Assembly (NCBI GenBank): GCA_023548195.1
Contig: JAJHZJ010000496.1
Coordinates: 7,032,144 to 7,096,143 of the forward strand
DNA length: 64,000 nucleotides
Direction: 5' to 3'
Source of the DNA: Bettongia penicillata ogilbyi
Lineage: Eukaryota; Chordata; Mammalia; Diprotodontia; Potoroidae
A program made the translations under genes and the position numbers. Shown in pieces: positions 1 to 11,720 of this stretch. Numbering within the stretch: the first letter of the stretch is position 1; every line of letters starts with the position of its first letter. The notes under the pieces were generated by a model, which did not search any database, had not been told where the DNA came from, and worked only from the letters and a program-made list of their open reading frames with translations.

Positions 1-17
1 GTTGTCAAGAGGGGACA

Positions 18-78
18 TATACATGCATGCATGCATACATATTCACATACATATACATATGTGTGTGTGTGTATATGA
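18..78 (+). repeat. Mixed CATA/TG tract
   Basis: CATGCATGCATA units passing into a TG run. Confidence 0.85.
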
Positions 79-539
79 GAGATGTGGAGAAAAAAATACA
101 AAAGATTAGACAGTTGGTTTTGTTACTCTGTGAACCTGGGTAACCGAAATGATACTGTTGCTCTCAATGATAATAGGGAAGTGTAGAAGAGGTTGGGTTG
201 GGGAGAAACAATGTAATGAAAGCTCTTATGAACATCGCATCACATCCATGCCTGTTGATCTTCTTCCTATAAAAGAACAAGATGGAAGTGTAGTTCTCCT
301 TTATTAGTCAGCATCCAGGAGCTCAGAACCTATACACCAAAGTGTAGCAAAGCCACAAGGTGGTCTGGTGACAAGAGGTGAGTTTCCTGGAGTGTGGATC
401 AGGAGTTTCACACTGTACCATGTAGAGCTGTTGTTGTGAGTGTCTAGGTTAAAAGTATCCCATACTCCTTAGAAATACAACCCCATAAATGGTGTCTGAC
501 AGTGACCATGAGGGCAAACTGGTGTTATTAGAACTCAGA
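79..539. other. No feature recognised
   Basis: Unique sequence without a repeat landmark or useful open frame. Confidence 0.5.
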
Positions 540-725
540 TTAGACGTGGGAGATATCTGAATTTAAATCATGGCTTTGCCACTTAATAGTTGAAAGATTA
601 TGGGCAAATCGTGATATCTCTCAGTTCCCTGATCTATAATTGTGATTGCTAATACCTGTGATGAAATGATGTGAAGATAACATGACTTACTATAAAATAC
701 TTTGCAATCTTAAGTCACTAACTCT
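540..725 (+). repeat. MIR
   Basis: This follows the MIR order: GGCTTTGCCACTTAATAG, TTATGGGCAAATC, CTCAGTTCCCTGATCTATAA and a tail with ACTTTGCAATCTT. Confidence 0.7.
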
Positions 726-2164
726 TGAAATCCTAGCTCTTTACTGTCTAAAGTTTCAAATCCTTCCCCTGCCACCAAAAAACAAAACCCAACAATATGT
801 TGAGCTCCACCTATCTCCTTTTCTCTACCATAAGTCAGATTGGTTCCAATTATTTTGTTTTCCTGCCAACTTTGCTGATTAGATAGAAACATATGGTTTT
901 TAAATTTAAAGAGTAGACTTAACACTTAATTTCACACCCATGGCATAAGTAGATAAATGATTCTCTCTCTAAGGTATACAGTGATTAAAGGTTATTTAAA
1001 TGCTAAGATGGCAAATAATTTTTTAGGTCACTCATTAGATGTTTTCTATGTAGAGTCTGTATAGTTTGCAGCTCAAGATTGTTTCAAAAACTGATTTTGT
1101 AACTGCATATAATCTGAGGATTCCCTTAGGCCTAACTTCTAATTAGAGGTATACTTTCTATTTTTTAATTTTTATTTTAGAAAATGTGCTTATTTACTGC
1201 ATTTTGTAAGCCAGATCAACTTTGGAGCATATAAATGTAGTGTAATATTTAAAGAAAGATGAACAATCCATCCAAAAGCATTAATTAAGCACCTGCTGTA
1301 TAGCAGACACCATGGTGGATACTGATGCTACAAATACAAATAAAGATGCAATCTTTACTCTCAAGGAATCTACCTTTAAATGAAGGAGATAAATACACAT
1401 ATTAATATATTCAGAATATACACAAAAGATAGTGGATGGTTTTCAAAAGTGATCAATTAATTAGATAATTATAATGAAATTTAGAACAAAAACGAACCAC
1501 CAGACAAAGCTACATCAATAGTTGGATCCCCGCAAAGTGAGCCATGTGTCTGACTTTTACTATCCTTCTTGTGGTTCCTTTAGTGCAAGTGCACTAAATG
1601 GTGGTGATACTAAAACCTGAAGTACAAACAAGCCATGTTTACTTGCATAGAGAGGACACCAGCATCTACCAAGTCACTGTTAAAGATAAGAGGTTCAGAG
1701 GAAAAAAATCCTGGGGCTAAAAAATAAGAAATTTCTAGACTTAGCCATGGCTAACTGCACCCTGTAATCTCTTCTATCTCCTCTAAGGCAGTCACCTACC
1801 ACAAGCCTTGTTTTGCCTGTACCATAGTCAAGGGTCGATTCTGTGAAATTTTTAAATTTATTTTTCCCATCCCTTTTGTGACTCAGTGTGAAGGCAGTCA
1901 TCCCTCGAGTGGTTAAGATTACCTGACGCTAGGTGGTAAACTTCCATGACAGTTCCTTGGCTTCCTTGTGACAACTTTTAACATCCAATGCTCCTAAAGC
2001 TTGCTTTCTTCTTGTAAGATGTACTTTATCCCCTTTGGATGTGCAGATGGAATACCAGAGAGATGTAAAATCTCAAAGAGTGGCCTTTCTGCACTGATCT
2101 CCCCCAGCTGTGTGTGCTCCCTCCTCTCAGTGTAGGTTGTGTGGATTGTCTACATCTCCTATGT
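726..2164. other. Unique sequence around the ancient repeat at 1255
   Basis: Outside 1255-1440 I see nothing. Frames of 66-71 codons on both strands lack domains and splice context. Confidence 0.5.
1255..1440 (+). repeat. Ancient repeat of the 'AAGCATTTATTAAGCACC' class
   Basis: This reads AAGCATTAATTAAGCACCTG, CAGACACCATGGTGGATACT and ACTCTCAAGGAATCTACC. It is the opening of a long old repeat also seen at 4648, 16925, 22885, 28238, 53190 and 59405; I could not name its family. Confidence 0.6.
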
Positions 2165-2305
2165 ATTTATAAATGCACATGTTGTCTGCCCCAACAAAGT
2201 AGAAATGACTAGAAACCAGGGACGGTTTCATCTGTATCTCTGCATCTTTGGTACCCACCGTAGTGAGGGAACATAATAGGCACTTGAATGCTTACTGACT
2301 GCTTT
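2165..2305 (+). repeat. L2 3' end
   Basis: This shows ACAAAGTAGAAATGACTAGA as a worn L2 block, then GGGACGGTTTCATCTGTATC and the closing AATAGGCACTTGAATGCTTA. Confidence 0.6.
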
Positions 2306-2559
2306 TTTTTTTTTTAATAAGCTCTGTTGACTTCTGCTTGTGAGTTATGGGCAGTATTAATTGCAAGTTCTGTCTATTGCTTTGATTTAAGCAATAAGGC
2401 CACATTACTAGGCTAGATCCTTGCCTTGGCTTTGGATTTTTTTTTTTTTTTTTTGTAGTGGAGAAGAGGTATCTATCTGTATGTATGATTTCACTGGTGA
2501 AGGTAATTCCTGGAGGGAGGAGTCTGCCTTTATTGAGCAAATCAGCAACTTTTCTCAAG

Positions 2560-2645
2560 TTAGAGTCTAAAACTTATTGTTTGCCCAGCGTCACACCACC
2601 AGTATGTGCTCAACAGCATTTGAGTCTCTCTGCTTCACAGTTGTG
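2560..2645 (-). repeat. CORE-SINE-like fragment
   Basis: TTGCCCAGCGTCACACCACC and AGCATTTGAGTCTC resemble a reversed CORE-SINE body. Short and weak. Confidence 0.35.
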
Positions 2646-2917
2646 CCTTTCCTTGAGCCAATCTTAGTGTCAAATTTGATCGAATCTAAAGGTGCCATTG
2701 AAGAATGTCATTGTTAACTTTACGTCCAGGGTAGTACTATAGAATTTCATAATTAGAATGATCGGAGTTGCCTGGTCTAACTCATACCCTACTATAACAT
2801 GTAGATATTATTCTCATTCCTCTAGTGAGTCTTAGGATTAAATTAGATAATATATTTAAAGCATCTTAAAGTACTATATAAAGGTTGTTTCTATTGTTAC
2901 CACTGCCATTCCGCTAT

Positions 2918-2955
2918 CACCACCACCACCACCGCTGCTGCTGCTGCTACTACTG
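2918..2955 (+). repeat. (CAC)n then (CTG)n trinucleotide tract
   Basis: Five CAC units followed by about five GCT units and two TAC. Confidence 0.9.
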
Positions 2956-3384
2956 CTCCATCACAGCTATTTCAAGCATAGGTCTACTAAAGTTTTAGGG
3001 TACAGGAAGTTTTCCATTAGATGCTGGAGAGTCTTGAAGATTTAACACTCATCCCCATCTTCCATTGACTCATATTTATGTAACTTTAACCTTATCACAG
3101 AATGAATACTGTTTCAGATATCCTTGAACTTTGAAGGGCAAAATAGACCTTCAATATGTCTGAATATTCCAGTATAATTATGTAAATTCAAATGAGACAA
3201 AGCCAATAGGAATCCAAAGGGAGTTAAGAAAATTCTCTACAGCCCAAAACCATTAGTGTGCATACAAAATAGGAACTAGAGATAAAGACTAACAGAAAAG
3301 GTGGGGAGGGTGGAGGTATTTGAATAAGCAATTTTTTTTAAATTGAGTATATAAAACATATGGGGAACAAGAATTCTGAACATA

Positions 3385-3422
<38 letters not shown>

Positions 3423-4111
3423 TTATTTCCTTCTCTTTGCCTTTTTTATTCTCTTTCCCTCCCTCCTCTCTCAATGTCAATGCCTCTCTGTATGTACATT
3501 CTTGATATTTTAAAATATTCACTCTTTGATGTAACTCTTGAGAGCACGAAAATAAAATCCCTTTCCCTAATGATTTTCTGCATTATACTTATCTAACATT
3601 GATTTCCCCCCCTTTGTATTTGTAAAGCAGAATAAACCAATAGGGTTCCCTTTTGTTTCTTTCCAAAAGCCATGCACCTGCACCACTGATCATGCCAACA
3701 AGAGCTCACACAACTCTGGAGTGAAAACCAATATGGTGGTGTGAAAACAGATCAGACAGCTCAGTAGATGGATTCTAAATTATACAGCTGCCTACTGATC
3801 TGCAACTACCCAGAGTCTTACAGTTTGACAGCTGGTTAGGGTACCCTGGACAGGACCCAGGTTTGTCTTGATGATCAAAATGGAGACATGGTGTGTGGTT
3901 TTGGAGTGTTATTGCTGCAGAAAGGACAGCTAGTCAGAGCCATGCAGGAAGGAGAAGCGGTGACTGCTTGAAGTAGGAGTTGTATTAGCCACAATAAGCA
4001 TTCAACTGGATCCAGGCCATATTCTTCTTCTTTGGCTTTTAGGCAAATCTGAGGCTGTGTTTGACTAGCTCTTCATTCAGGGAGCTCCAATTCTATCATG
4101 GAAAGATCCAA
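2956..4111. other. Unique sequence around a TA tract
   Basis: Apart from 3384-3420 no feature is seen. Confidence 0.5.
3384..3420 (+). repeat. (TA)n microsatellite
   Basis: A TA run that gives Ile/Tyr repeats in chance frames on both strands. Confidence 0.93.
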
Positions 4112-4215
4112 GGTCTGCTACGTGTTTGCTTTGTGACCTTGAACTTCTCTAGTTCTGTGTTCTCTCATCTGTAAAATGAAGGATTTGAATGAAATAAAAT
4201 AATAATTAAAGTCAT
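4112..4215 (+). repeat. MIR fragment
   Basis: CTTTGTGACCTTGAACTTC, TCTCATCTGTAAAATGAAGG and a worn tail. Confidence 0.55.
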
Positions 4216-4224
4216 TTTTAGGTC

Positions 4225-4622
4225 TTGAACTTTAGCTCAGTGAACTTGGATGCTCTTGTGACTTAGCCATATGATCCTGGGCAAGTCAACTAACCACATT
4301 GGGCCTCACTTGTTGAAGTGTTTTAGTCATGTCCGATTCTTCATGAGCGTGTTTGGGGTTTCCTTGACAGAGATCTAAAATGGCTTGACATATCTTTCTC
4401 CAGCTCATTTTACAGATGAGGAAACTGAGGCAAACAGGGTTAAGTGACTTGCCTAGGGTCACACAGGTAGTAAGTGTCTGATGTCAGATTTGAACTCCAT
4501 CCTGTTGACTCCTCATTGTATCACCTAGCTGCCCTAGGGCCTCATTTACCTTCTCTATCAAATGAGGCAGTCAGAATAGATGATCTCTAAGACTCCTTCT
4601 ATTCCTGAATGTTATGAATATA
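4225..4622 (+). repeat. CORE-SINE (MIR/MON1-like) split by a MAR1
   Basis: Left part: CATATGATCCTGGGCAAGTC and GGGCCTCACTT. Right part: GGGCCTCATTT, CAAATGAGGCAGTC, GATGATCTCTAAGACTCC. The MAR1 at 4312-4536 separates them. Confidence 0.75.
4312..4536 (-). mobile_element. MAR1-type SINE with target duplication
   Basis: This is a full reversed MAR1: RTE-like tail GTTTTAGTCATGTCCGATTC, CCAGCTCATTTTACAGATG, CTTGCCTAGGGTCACAC and a head ending CACCTAGCTGCCCTA. It is flanked by GGGCCTCACTT (4301-4311) and GGGCCTCATTT (4537-4547), a target duplication with one change. It sits inside an older CORE-SINE. Confidence 0.85.
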
Positions 4623-4647
4623 TGATTTTTAAGAAATAAAAAACTCA

Positions 4648-4765
4648 TTATAGAATAAACAAGCATTTATTAAGGACTTGTTATATGCCAGATACCATGC
4701 TAGAATCTGAGAAGCAAAGGCTACAAATTACTATCTCAAAAATTCACATTCTACTGGGTAGTGTG
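4648..4765 (+). repeat. Ancient repeat of the 'AAGCATTTATTAAGCACC' class, opening part
   Basis: AACAAGCATTTATTAAGGAC, ATGCCAGATACCATGCTAG and CACATTCTACTGGGTAG lead straight into a GT microsatellite. The later part of the same repeat appears at 5090. Confidence 0.65.
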
Positions 4766-4852
4766 TGTGTGTGTGTGTGCATGTATGTGTATGTATGTAT
4801 GTGTATGTGTGTGTATCTCTATATCTGTCTATCTAGATTGATAGATATAGCT
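4760..4852 (+). repeat. (GT)n/(GTAT)n/(ATCT)n microsatellite
   Basis: A GT run passes into GTAT and then ATCT units. Confidence 0.9.
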
Positions 4853-4959
4853 ATGAATACTAATAGAGACTGTACCAGTGATTTCATGGGTACAGTGAAT
4901 GCCTTCTGAGAACCATCCTCTATCAGTGCATGTTGACAGTAATTTATAATCTTAGCAAG

Positions 4960-5085
4960 TTGCCGGAGACATTGAGAGATTTAGTAACTTGGCCAGGAGG
5001 TACATAGCTAGTTAGAGGTGGGAGCTGAAGCCGAGTCTTACTGGCTCCTAAGGCATCTCTCTATCTGTGACCCTACACCACTCCT
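4960..5085 (-). repeat. CORE-SINE fragment
   Basis: AGTAACTTGGCCAGGAGGTAC, cut after TACATAGCTAGTTAGAGG and GAGTCTTACTGGCTCC, reads as a reversed CORE-SINE. It interrupts the ancient repeat at 4648-5290. Confidence 0.55.
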
Positions 5086-5089
5086 CACC

Positions 5090-5290
5090 TAAGCATATGC
5101 AGAAGAAATAAAGGATATTTTGGGAAAGAAGGTGCTATTAATTGTGGGAATTCAGAAAGGTTTCATGTAAAAGGTGATGGTGGGCTTTGTATTGAAGGAG
5201 GAGATTCTTTGAGGCAGAAGTGAAGATGGCTACATTGCAGACATGTGTGGAGACCAATTCCAAGGCATGGAGATAGGAGATAGAGTGTTC
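5090..5290 (+). repeat. Ancient repeat of the 'AAGCATTTATTAAGCACC' class, later part
   Basis: AGAAAGGTTTCATGTAAAAGG, worn after position 20, then GAAGGAGGAGATTCTTTGAGG-like and CAAGGCATGGAGATAGGAGA. This order matches 59880-60225. Confidence 0.55.
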
Positions 5291-5339
5291 TATGTGCAGA
5301 ACAGAGAGAAGGCCAGAGAGAAACGCCTTTGTTTGGCCT

Positions 5340-5762
5340 TTGAAGCCCTGATCCTAACCTATCTTTCCAGCCTAGTTAGGCTCTATTCTCCTACACTCAA
5401 TGATCCAGCAAAACTGGCCTTCTCTCCCTGTCACACAACTCTCCCTCTCCTGTTTCTGGGACTTTGCACTAGCTGAAACCCATCCCTTCCTCATTTCTGC
5501 TTCACGGAGTCCCTCTTCCTTTAATGTGCATCTCAAATAGACTAACAATAATTTATTAATCAAAATTTTCTTATTAATTTGCCTTTGCATGCATTATATT
5601 TCTACTGTGCATATTTTTATTGCATTTATAGTCTTCTCTTAGAATGCAAGTTCCTTATGGGTAGGGATTGTTTGATTCTTGCTGCACAAATCCCTGTCTC
5701 CTAGCATAGGTCCTGTCACATACTATGCACATAATGAATGCTTGTTGAAAGAATGAATGCTC
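5340..5762 (+). repeat. L2 3' portion, about 420 bp
   Basis: Landmarks are AATGATCCAGCAAAACTGGC, GGACTTTGCACTAGCTGAAA, GAATGCAAGTTCCTTATGGG and ATAATGAATGCTTGTTGAAA, all in L2 order. Confidence 0.75.
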
Positions 5763-6892
5763 TCAGAATGGGCATTAAGGCAATCAAACAGTTTTTCATG
5801 GGCATGTATTGCTCGGATATCGACCCAGAGAGTGCATCAGACTAAAGAGTAGGCTGTTCATTTTTAGCAAGGGCTTCAGGATGACTACAGGCCTGGAGGT
5901 CTATTTGCAAACAATGAATAACTCTAGTTGCAAATTTAGAATATTTTTGAAAGTGCACAGTGTGGAAAACAGTGTGAGTTATACATTGGCCTTTACAATT
6001 CAGTCTGGAAGGTTTCTCCAGATCTGTGTAGTAATTGATTGATTTCTCTGTGGTTTTTGATAATGTTAATTATGATTTGTTGGTTTCTCTGTTAGCTTAA
6101 GGTAGCCGACAGGAGCCAGCAACAGCTACATTGTTCTCTGAATGATGGACATACATGGCCCTACCTATTCTAATTGCTACATTGATAGAAGAGTAATCTC
6201 AACTAAACCTCTTAAGATATTATTATTACCTTTCCTGGACAATGAAATAACTTTAGAAACCAATCTGTGACCTACCTGCACCTTCAGTGATATGTATGAA
6301 ATGTGTATGATGATCTAAAACCCCTTTTTTTGCACATTTGGCAGCTTTGGGACAAAGGAAACACAGCTTTAATTTTCACCTGCCAAAATGGCTAATGTCA
6401 TTCTCCTTGTATTCAGTTAACAACTCACTGGGTAAATATATTTCACTGGAGAAATGTCATTATAAGCTGGCAGTTAATTTCTACAATAAAGCATGAGTGA
6501 ATAACAAAAATCCTTGACTCTATTGCCATTTCGCTCTGCTCTGAATGTTCTGTTTCTGTAGGAAGTAGAATATTGTCAGACTTGGGCTTCATAGACAATA
6601 TAGGAAGAAAGAGAAAGAAAGAAAGGAAGAAAAAAGAAAGAAAGAAGCGAGCACATAGACCATATTTAATAAGATAAGCAAGAAAAATTTGTTTTCAGTT
6701 AATAATAGGAAATTTTTACATAAGACTGGGAATTGGAAGGCTGAAGATTAAATCATTCAATGATTGTTTTGGGTGGCAAATCTTGTTATCTTTTCTTAGA
6801 AATCACTTTTCTTTAGTTTGTTTTTTTAAATGCTCAAGTAGGCTTGAGGTAATGGGTTCCTCTTTACTCAAATAGCTTAGGTAGGTGAGTGC
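5763..6892. other. Repeat-poor unique sequence
   Basis: Only the GAAA tract at 6602 stands out. A 77-codon + frame (5809-6042) has no domain. Confidence 0.5.
6602..6648 (+). repeat. (GAAA)n purine tract
   Basis: AGAAAGAAAGG-type units. Confidence 0.9.
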
Positions 6893-7038
6893 GTAGATAG
6901 ATAGATAGATACATACATAGATACGTACATACATACATACATAGATACGTACATACATATAGATATGGATGGATGAATAAATAGGTAGATGGAAAGGTAG
7001 ATAAATGGATGAATGGATAGATGGACAGACAGACAGAT
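6893..7038 (+). repeat. (GATA)n/(CATA)n/(GATG)n tract
   Basis: A compound tetranucleotide tract of about 145 bp; the 90-codon minus frame here is its product. Confidence 0.92.
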
Positions 7039-7279
7039 AATTTGTGAAGCCTTCAGTCTGTGTCAGGCACTTCAAGGTAAGATTGGATGACCATTTATCA
7101 GTATATTGTAAAGGAAATTCTTGTTATACCAAAGAAATCAGGGGTCCAGTTTCTCTCCCTATGACTTTGATTCTCAATCTGGCCCATCTGGCCGTAAGTT
7201 TGTATTGATTTGCATATCTCTGTTGAATATAGTCCTACCTAATTAAAAATGATAGCAATGGGCATCTATCTAGCTTGAT

Positions 7280-7430
7280 GACTAGCTTGTGAATCTTCAA
7301 CTAGTTGTAGGACCAGGGGCAGTGTCAACTTCATCATCTTTGAAGTGAGGCTGATAACATGTTATTTACAATCTCTATAACAATTCCTTGAGATCTTGAG
7401 TCATAAGCATCTGTCTTGAGCAGTAAGAAT
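7280..7430 (+). repeat. Probable worn MIR
   Basis: CAACTAGTTGTAGGACCAGG, TTCATCATCTTTGAAGTGAG and GCTGATAACATG follow the MIR order at low similarity. Confidence 0.35.
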
Positions 7431-10400
7431 GAACTGATCAATGCTGTTCCCAATCTATAATGCCCTCCACTGTATTGGCCTAGGGAGGGTACACAGGCGG
7501 TAAGATTTTTTCTTTCTCTCCAGAGGAAGGTCTAAATGTTGTCATTTTTGAGACGTATTTCCCTATAACGAAGTCTTCTTATGCCTAATCCCTGTCATCA
7601 AATGACAGTTTTAATGATTTTTTTTATATATAAGTAACATTTTCAGGTTCACCAAAGGATTACAATGGCATATTTTTTTAATCAGTATTGTATGTTATTC
7701 AGATCCACATCCATGAGTTCATATTTTCTTGATGTGTACAAACGTACCAAGGATTTCTAGCACTGAAACCAAAGGACCCATGTTTTGATTAAAATGACAA
7801 ATAGATGATACATAGTTTTCTTTGGATAAAAAACCCCAAACAACTATCCCCACCTACACCAAAAGAAAAATACTCCAAAATTCCATAACCCCCCTCTTAA
7901 ACTTGGGGTCTCTCTTGTTATAGAGATCACTAACATCACTACCCTTTATTACTTTCCATTCTTCTAAATAATACCTCTCCAGCTGGAATGTCCATTGGGA
8001 CCAGCAGTTATTAAGAGAGATAGAGTGAAGCAAGCAAATAGACTTTTTTTCTCCTTTTAAATCCCAAAGCAGTGGTTGCCATGCACCAGAGAAGCTGGCA
8101 CATCAGGGCTGTGATTCCCCTGATTTGCTGCTTTTGAGACTTGGCTCATATTTTTGACATTAATATGTGTGCATCATTTCCATATTGCTCTGTATTTAAG
8201 AGAAGAATCCCTGAGGAGGGGAGAGTTAGACCTCCTACAGGGTTTCTGGGAGAGCAACCTCATAAACACCAGCCCTGGTCCTGCTGCCATTTGTCTTTGC
8301 CTAGCAGACTTTCATCTGCGTATGTGTCTGTGTATTGGGTTTGACCACTGGCTTTTCTCATGCTACTGATTTAAATGTGCATGATTTCTTCCCTACCTCT
8401 AAACCTGATGTCTATGTATCCCAACTCTTCCTGATGACCTGCTGTGTAGACATGCACAAATGGATGTCCTATCTCCACAACCAAGTACTATCAACCTGGT
8501 TGCTTTAATTTTGGCAATTCTCTTTCTTTTTCCACCAATTACTACCATTATTACAAAAAAGAAAAAAAACAAATTCATATCTATGAAGTCTGCAGTGCAG
8601 AAATTTGAATAAAATTCTGCTTTCAGCTCATTCCCTCTCATTCAAAGGCTCTGTATTACCCCTGGAGGGAAATTCGTGTAATGAATTTGTCTGAATACTG
8701 CCCTTGGCTCCTCAAATGTAACTGCAGGGGAAAAAAATGAAATAAAAGTATAAGAGATATCTGACCTACATTTTGGCCATATTGATTTTTGGAATTTTCT
8801 CCAAAATGTTCCTAGTCATTATGGGCTTTATTATATTTTATATATTTTTATATATTATACATATATATAATATATATGGGTATTATTATAAGGATATTTT
8901 TAACCTTTACTCAGTTTTGGAAAGTTTAGGAGAAGGGATGAGGATCATGTTTTTTAGCTTCTCCAGCAGAAAACCTATCGCTTGGCTGTCACAGCTGTTT
9001 AATTGTATAAAATTTCAACATGTCTAAACAAAATGTGATTCCCAGTGACAGACGCAGAGTTGCAGTAGAGTGGAAGTTTGTCCACATGCCAGAGGCCATG
9101 ACTGACTGCCACGGTCATATATACATTACCTTGTCAACTTGTATTTCTGAAAAGATCTTATTTTTGTAATCTAACAAGCCATCCTCTAGATTTAAATATT
9201 TGAATGTACCATGTGTCCCCAAATTCTATTACAATTTTATGTTATCTATTATAATAATGATAAAATTAGTTGATCCTGCAGGGGAAAGTAGTTTTTGATT
9301 TTATGCAATTCTTAAAGATAGTAATTATTTGTATATCACTAAATGGAATTTTATCACTCAGATATTCAGTTTATTTTAAGACTAGGATGTTCAACTTAGC
9401 TACTCTATGTCTTACCTCAAGGAATATGTGACATGTCTTTATTAGCTGCAGAAAGTCATGTTCTTAGAGGCTTGACATATAGCTTCAAATATTCCTTTGA
9501 TAATTTTCACTGTGAGATCCTTCCTTTTCCTTTATCATTTCCTGGGCTTTGATAAAGATCTCCTCTTTGACTAAGGATTTCTATAATACCCTCTTCCTAT
9601 TCAGTAGAAGGAGGGTCTGTAAGCAGAGATACAAGTTTAAATTACTAAGATGTTGGGAATATTTAATTACAGTTGTTTTAGCTGGAAAATGATAGCATTC
9701 CTCTTTTATAGACCATTATAAAGTATATAATCCTTTTTTCTTGAAGAATATTGCAAACTTTCAAATTTAAAACTCTTCTTTGTATTGTTACCTCTATTAA
9801 AACATATTTCTATAGATTTCCTTTAGAATATCTTCAAATATATATAATAAAACATTAATTATTCTAATAATGAATTCTGCATAAAGGTTAACAAGTCCCA
9901 AAGCATTAGTATTTTTTCTTTTACTTTTATCTAAATAATTAGGTGAAAAACAATAAACAATAGAGGAAACTATGTCAGTGCTTTCATTTTAAGGATATTT
10001 AATGAGTGAATTGACTTTAACATATTGAAAGCAACGTATAAAAATCGTTTCAATGTTTGTTCAAAAAATGTAGGTAGCTTTCTTAGGGTAGTGGTATTAT
10101 AATGCAATAATGTTGATAGCTTGGTGTTTTGTCAGGAATTTTTTTTTTTATTAGATATTACTCCATTTTTATCTCATTCATAATCATGTCATTCTCATTA
10201 CTTCTTACAAGAACTTTTTTGGTATATGTTTTTTGAGTAGCAAAGTAGATGATCATTCAGGGAAAGTTTTTTTTTTCTTACTGTGGCAGAGTTGTCGTTG
10301 GACAAGCAAAGTTTGAGAATCATTCTTGATTTGTCCTATGGAATTATAGAGGCAGTCTCAAGTAAAGTGTCACCAAAGAAATGATACCAATGAGCAAAAA

Positions 10401-10540
10401 AATGAGCAAAAAAAAAAAAAAATTAATGCTCATGAGGAAGGAGTGCCCTGAAGAACCAACGTAGAGTGAGGGAAGATGCCAGCACACTGGATGCCCCACC
10501 CCCTTCACCATGGGCACACTTGGACATTTTGAGTTTTACA
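7431..10540. other. 3.1 kb of unique AT-rich sequence
   Basis: It holds the AT tract at 8832 and A/T runs at 10130, 10270 and 10400. I recognise no family in it. Frames up to 84 codons look like chance. Confidence 0.5.
8832..8893 (+). repeat. AT-rich tract
   Basis: TATA-type units with small inverted repeats. Confidence 0.8.
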
Positions 10541-10815
10541 TTGTTGTGTGGTTTGTCCTTCATTCTAGAAGAGAACCACAACATCAGGGTGATGATAAGA
10601 CTTGCAATTGAATTTGATTTGAGGGAGGGTGGACTGGGCAAAGTCACCACCCGAATCATCTGGGTCTAGTGACCAGATATTGATCAGGATGACTAGAGAT
10701 GACCCAGGATGCCGTGGGAGGCTGTGACTTTTTAAACTAAGACCTTTCCAAGTTCTCAGTTTAAGTGAAGCAATGCCCATTCAGATCTCTTTAAGAAGAG
10801 AGTCTAGGGATGGCC
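10541..10815 (-). mobile_element. WSINE1/SINE1-type fragment
   Basis: Reversed tail TTTGTCCTTCATTCTAGAAG, then the landmarks AGTGACCAGATATTGATCAG and AGAGATGACCCAGGATG. It continues into a less common extension with TTTAAGTGAAGCAATGCCC. The tRNA-like head is missing. Confidence 0.7.
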
Positions 10816-10819
10816 CCTT

Positions 10820-11720
10820 TAATAAATAAATAAATAAAACAAGCAAGCAAATTGGGAGGGGAAGACCCTCAGGGTTCCTGTCCAAAAGAGTAACAGTTGT
10901 ATTTATATTTACTCTGAACCAGGAGGGCCCCCAAAAATAACCACTAAGTGATGCTTAGGCAAGGACCTAGTGTCCAGTTAATGAGATCTGGAGTGAATTG
11001 GATTTAAGGTTTTACTAGATTTCTTTCTCAAAGGGTTCTACATAGTTGGAGACTGGACAAATCCACATTGATGAGATCAGATTCATTTGAGTATTTAAGT
11101 ATTGTCATAAACATTTAATCAATTTTGTCAGATAAGAGATACTTATTTAGAATGTTAATTTAAATAGGTATAGGTTGTCCCATAAGAGGAACACTAGATG
11201 AAGAACTGAATGGGAAATGGAAAGAGCAACTTCTATGCGTCATCTTAACAGTCCAAGATCACAAATTCAGAGTATAGACAAATGAGCAGTGTAGGACTTT
11301 TGGACCAAGACTGAGCCAGGATCAGACTCAATACCCAGAGTTCCAAGCTAGGGAAGCTCTATGGGAAACCTTGGAGTTCCCCTGATTTAGCCCTGGGCCC
11401 AAGCCAATAGCAAAGTTAGCCCTGGGCCCAAGCCAATAGCAAAGGGTTGATGATTGGAGCACCCGGAGCTCCTAACTAGACCAGCCCAAAGCAAATTAGG
11501 GATGTTGTTCCTAGGCCAGGTGGGACCCACATGAAGAAATCATAGGTCTTCACTAGGCTTACAATGTTAGGACTCCCAGATAATCACTAATGGCCTCAGC
11601 CAAGAGAGCAGGGCAGGTGCACAGAGTCAGAGTTCCCAGTATAGGGTTGTTAGTGAAGACCTTAGTGCCCTTGTATCACTGTGGCAATCTTTTGGTAAAA
11701 TGTAAAGATCTGTGAATATT
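10820..11720. other. GC-richer block with a 29-bp tandem duplication
   Basis: From about 11160 the sequence is richer in GC than its neighbours and has purine runs at its left edge (GGGAGGGGAAGA). 11387-11415 and 11416-11444 are identical 29-bp copies, each with AGCCAATAGC (a CCAAT box). It may be an unrecognised LTR or other insertion. No coding frame. Confidence 0.35.
11387..11444 (+). repeat. Perfect 29-bp tandem duplication
   Basis: Two identical copies side by side, each holding CCCTGGGCCC and a CCAAT motif. Full identity implies a recent event relative to the worn repeats around it. Confidence 0.95.
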
